Assembly (NCBI GenBank): GCA_016713125.1
Contig: JADJPT010000011.1
Coordinates: forward strand, 1 to 64,000
DNA: 64,000 nt
Reading direction: 5' to 3'
Source: Betaproteobacteria bacterium
GTDB lineage: Bacteria > Pseudomonadota > Gammaproteobacteria > Burkholderiales > SG8-39
The translations under genes were made by a program, and so were the position numbers. The stretch's first letter is position 1. Every line of letters starts with the position of its first letter. Of this stretch, positions 61,850 to 64,000 are shown one piece after another. The notes below the pieces were generated by a model. The model saw nothing but the letters and a program-made list of their open reading frames with translations. It made no database searches and was not told the origin of the DNA.

Positions 61850-62329
61850 TCAGCGCTGCTGCGACGAACTGCGGTTCATCTCGTCATGCTTGACCCGGAT
61901 GCTGGCGGGCCACTGCGACTTGATCCAGGAGAGCGCGGCCACGATTTCATCATCGCTCAGGACACCCTCGTACGCAGGCATCGAAGACTCGTACGACGCC
62001 AGATTGGCCGCCTTGGCAACGCCCAACTTCGTGATGCGCACGAGCGTCTCATCGGGGTGGTGCCACGTATGCCCGGACGCATCGTGCGGCGGTGCCGGCA
62101 GGCGGCCTTGCGCGTCTCTCTGGCGCCAATTGGGCTGGCCCTCGAGCTTCGCCCCGTGACAGGCGGCACAGTGCGTCGCGTAGACCTGCCGACCCAGCGC
62201 CGTCACCTCGACATCGTCAGGTTTGAGCAGCCCGGTGCTTGCCGGCTTTGGCGCCAGGCTCGAGATGGCGACGACCAGAACCACCGTACCGATCGCGGCA
62301 GCAGCCAGGAGCAACCGGCTTCGTCTCAT
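61850..62329 (-). CDS. Cytochrome c, class I
   Basis: 159 residues: N-terminal membrane or signal helix (LLLAAAAIGTVVLVVAIS) and heme site CAACH (Cys54, Cys57, His58). A likely axial Met lies in SSMPAYEGVLSDDEI, followed by the usual C-terminal helix. Periplasmic electron carrier, probably acting with the neighbouring copper proteins. Start 62329 chosen by the signal sequence. Confidence 0.9.
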   Translation of the reverse strand: MRRSRLLLAAAAIGTVVLVVAISSLAPKPASTGLLKPDDVEVTALGRQVYATHCAACHGAKLEGQPNWRQRDAQGRLPAPPHDASGHTWHHPDETLVRITKLGVAKAANLASYESSMPAYEGVLSDDEIVAALSWIKSQWPASIRVKHDEMNRSSSQQR

Positions 62330-62348
62330 GCGCTCGTCCTGACCAGCA

Positions 62349-62888
62349 TCACATCCGAGCATCCGAACGCAGGAGATCGCGCGCCTGCGTTCGGACCATC
62401 CGCCAGCTTGCAAAGGCCAGCCACATCCCGATGCCTGCGGAGGCCAGGCATGGGAGCCATTCCAGGTCGGGCCGCAATGCCGCGAACGTCACCGCGATGC
62501 CTCCCGCGACGACGGCCCAGAAGCGCGTTTCGGCCCAACGGGCCTGCCAGCCCACCTGGACAAGAACCAGAAGGGCGGCAGCGGCGGCGACCAACGCGAG
62601 CGTGGCGCGCGCATGGTGATGCCCCATCTGCCAGTAGCCCGCCAAGCCGGCCGCGATGACGGCGAACAGCGCAACAGCAGCCAGCAGCCCGAACAGGCCG
62701 GCGAAGAGACATCGCACACCGGCACGCCATGCATCCCATGGCGCGCCGTCGTCCATGCGCCACAGGAAGAGCCGATGCCCCATGGCCGCGGCGGCCGCGA
62801 GCAACACGCACTCATGCCAGGCCAGACCCGCGGCACTCAGCGTGGCAACGATGCCCACGCTGAGCGCCTTGGCAGCCGAGGAACGCAT
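62349..62888 (-). CDS. Membrane protein, unknown
   Basis: 179 residues with about five or six hydrophobic segments (ALSVGIVATLSAAGLAWHECVLLAAAAAM, CLFAGLFGLLAAVALFAVIAAGLAGYW, ATLALVAAAAALLVLVQVGW, WAVVAGGIAVTFAAL). His residues in QMGHHHARA between helices. Lies between the cytochrome c and CusF-like genes. May be an electron-transfer or copper-handling membrane component; not identified. Confidence 0.62.
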   Translation of the reverse strand: MRSSAAKALSVGIVATLSAAGLAWHECVLLAAAAAMGHRLFLWRMDDGAPWDAWRAGVRCLFAGLFGLLAAVALFAVIAAGLAGYWQMGHHHARATLALVAAAAALLVLVQVGWQARWAETRFWAVVAGGIAVTFAALRPDLEWLPCLASAGIGMWLAFASWRMVRTQARDLLRSDARM

Positions 62889-62906
62889 CGCGCCGTCCTC
62901 GCAGAC

Positions 62907-63251
62907 TCAGCGAACCACCGTGAGGTCCGTGACCGTGAACTTGCCCGCCTCGTTGACGGCCTTGAACTTCACCTTGTCTCCGGCCTTGACCTGGCCGAGC
63001 ATGGCCTTGTCGCGCACGTTGAACACCATGGTCATGGCCGGCATCTCGAGGCTCTTGATGTCGCCATGCTTCAAGGTGATCTTGGCCGCGTCGATGTCGA
63101 CCTTTCGGACTTCCGCATCGGTCATCTCGTCGGTCGCTGCCGTCGGGCTGCTCGCGGCATGGTGACCCGCGTGCTCGTCGGCCTTCTGCTGTGCCCAGAC
63201 GGGCGTGCTCAGGGCGATCAATGCCATCAGGGCGGGGAGTGCAAACTTCAT
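62907..63251 (-). CDS. CusF-like periplasmic copper-binding protein
   Basis: 114 residues: signal peptide (KFALPALMALIALSTPVWA) and a CusF-type domain with EVRKVDIDAAKITLKHGD and MPAMTMVF. Paralogue of 19-384 (MPGMTMVF there). Fewer Met in the linker, one His cluster (EHAGHH). Start 63251. Confidence 0.9.
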   Translation of the reverse strand: MKFALPALMALIALSTPVWAQQKADEHAGHHAASSPTAATDEMTDAEVRKVDIDAAKITLKHGDIKSLEMPAMTMVFNVRDKAMLGQVKAGDKVKFKAVNEAGKFTVTDLTVVR

Positions 63252-63268
63252 GACGATCCTTTCTTGGG

Positions 63269-63742
63269 TCAACGATAAGAGCTGAAAACGCGCGTGCTGC
63301 CGTCCTTGGCGACGAGCAGCACGTCGAAGGGATCCCGCTGGTCGCCGTAGTCCGGGCCGTCCATGCCGGGAGAGCCGACGGGCATACCTGGCACCGCCAA
63401 GCCCACGGCGTCGGGCGCCTCCTTGATCAGGCGCAGCACATCGGCCGCAGGCACATGACCTTCGACGGCGTAGCGGCCGACCACCGCGGTATGGCAGGAG
63501 CCGAGTTTCATCGGCAGCTTCATGCGCGCGCGCGCCGCCGTGTTGCCGACGTCGTGCACCGTCACGCGGAAACCATTCGACTCGACGTGCTTGATCCACT
63601 CGTTGCAGCAGCCGCAGGACGGGCTCTTCCACACCTCCATGTGGATGGCGCCCGTTTGTGCACGCAGCAGCGTGGGCCCGAGCAGTGCGACGGCTCCGGA
63701 AGCCGCCAGCAGTGCCCGCCTGGCGATTCCGCGGCGCGTCAC
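63269..63742 (-). CDS. DUF411 copper-associated protein
   Basis: 157 residues from GTG 63742: signal region (ARRALLAASGAVALLGPTLL), then the DUF411 core with the Cys motif WKSPSCGCCNEWIKHVE and later SCHTAVVGRYAVEGHVPA. DUF411 proteins are small periplasmic proteins in copper and metal clusters. In the window it is continuous with the cupredoxin reading frame upstream (63743-64000), so either the two are fused or the cupredoxin lost its stop. Confidence 0.85.
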   Translation of the reverse strand: MTRRGIARRALLAASGAVALLGPTLLRAQTGAIHMEVWKSPSCGCCNEWIKHVESNGFRVTVHDVGNTAARARMKLPMKLGSCHTAVVGRYAVEGHVPAADVLRLIKEAPDAVGLAVPGMPVGSPGMDGPDYGDQRDPFDVLLVAKDGSTRVFSSYR

Positions 63743-64000
63743 ATCAATGCTTGAGCGCGCATGCCCGTCACCCTTGGCGCCCGACGCGGCGACCTTGATC
63801 TTGCCGACCATGCCTGCCTGATAGTGACCGGCGATCAAGCACGCGAAGTCGAAGTCGCCGGGCCGGTTGAAGGTCCAGACGATCTCGCCCGTCTTGCCCG
63901 GCCCGACGTGGGCCATGTACGGCTCGTCGTGTTCCATGGTCGGGAACTTGATCATCAGTTCGGCATGCTTGTCGTTCTCGGCCTTCGTGCCGATCACGAA
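63743..64000 (-). CDS. Cupredoxin-family protein, partial (start beyond window)
   Basis: Only the C-terminal part is present; the gene begins beyond position 64000. It shows FVIGTKAENDKHAELMIKFP, TMEHDEPYMAHVGPGKTGEIVWTF and the copper-ligand stretch DFACLIAGHYQAGMVGKI. Homologue of 480-983. Its reading frame runs into DUF411 without a stop. In another frame the sequence ends ALKH-stop near 63747, like the KH ending of the left copy, so a frameshift near the end is probable. Confidence 0.7.

Noticed and set aside
1..64000. CRISPR array, tRNA, rRNA or insertion sequence
   Set aside because: No regularly spaced repeats, tRNA-like cloverleaf, rRNA sequence or transposase motif was recognised by reading; a tRNA or covariance scan was not possible here.

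Overview
This is a GC-rich window with short intergenic gaps, frequent start/stop overlaps and a gene set typical of Burkholderiales-type betaproteobacteria: two CopK paralogues, CopA/CopB, CusF-like and cupredoxin periplasmic copper proteins, two Cu-type P-type ATPases, PPK2 and a DUF3141 PHA-synthase-like protein. The genus cannot be read from the sequence. No rRNA, tRNA, CRISPR array, integrase or insertion sequence was recognised. The content reads as a metal-resistance and stress or energy-survival accessory region.

Layout. 1-1.3 kb: minus-strand copper periplasm genes (CusF-like, cupredoxin, CopK-like). 1.6-6.2 kb: a membrane-anchored sulfite-oxidase-family molybdoenzyme, an alpha/beta hydrolase, an AraC regulator and an orphan HhH plus PD-(D/E)XK-like nuclease. 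6.4-7.2 kb: a small secreted protein and a MerR regulator. 7.3-33.8 kb: a long plus-strand arm with a small secreted protein, Met-rich protein, DUF2933, methyltransferase, lone Rieske protein, PPK2, CPD-type P-ATPase, CopA, broken CopB, MFS, LemA and TPM proteins, a beta-CASP nuclease, an AMP-phosphorylase-like enzyme, a PRPP-synthetase homologue, an HtrA protease, membrane proteins, a methyltransferase, a 2-hydroxyacid dehydrogenase, an ABC1 kinase and type II GAPDH. It ends in a run of broken genes (DUF302, membrane hydrolase, DUF5676, nhaA, an outer-membrane protein relic). 58.4-34.2 kb: a matching minus-strand arm with a paralogous small secreted protein, DUF2933, an HMA metallochaperone, DUF3141, FabI, an AckA-PduL fusion, thiolase, MerR, a broken second phosphorylase, Cfa, MFS, a YHS-type Cu ATPase, FtsH, a LolA-like protein, a phosphoketolase-family enzyme, an ABC exporter and a beta-barrel protein. 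58.7-64 kb: CopK, a DUF4010 protein, hydrolase, cytochrome c, CusF-like, DUF411 and the end of a cupredoxin.

The two arms run toward each other and meet near 34.18 kb. Each is headed by the same promoter module: an FNR/Anr-type box (perfect at 58460-58473, 9/10 at 7260-7273) lying 6-7 bp from an 18-bp dyad (perfect at 58481-58498 and again at 7868-7885, 14/18 at 7236-7253), about 70 bp upstream of paralogous small secreted genes. I infer joint oxygen and metal (MerR-type) control of the whole region.

Together the arms encode copper handling (CopA, CopK, CusF, two ATPases, chaperone) plus a plausible low-energy carbon route: RNA processing, AMP phosphorolysis, pentose phosphates, phosphoketolase, acetyl phosphate, then ATP and acetate or acetyl-CoA by the AckA-PduL fusion, with type II GAPDH for the triose phosphate and polyphosphate-driven PPK2. 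At least eleven genes carry apparent frameshifts. Some look like true decay (nhaA has an internal deletion), while the many single-base events in GC-rich runs could also be assembly errors.
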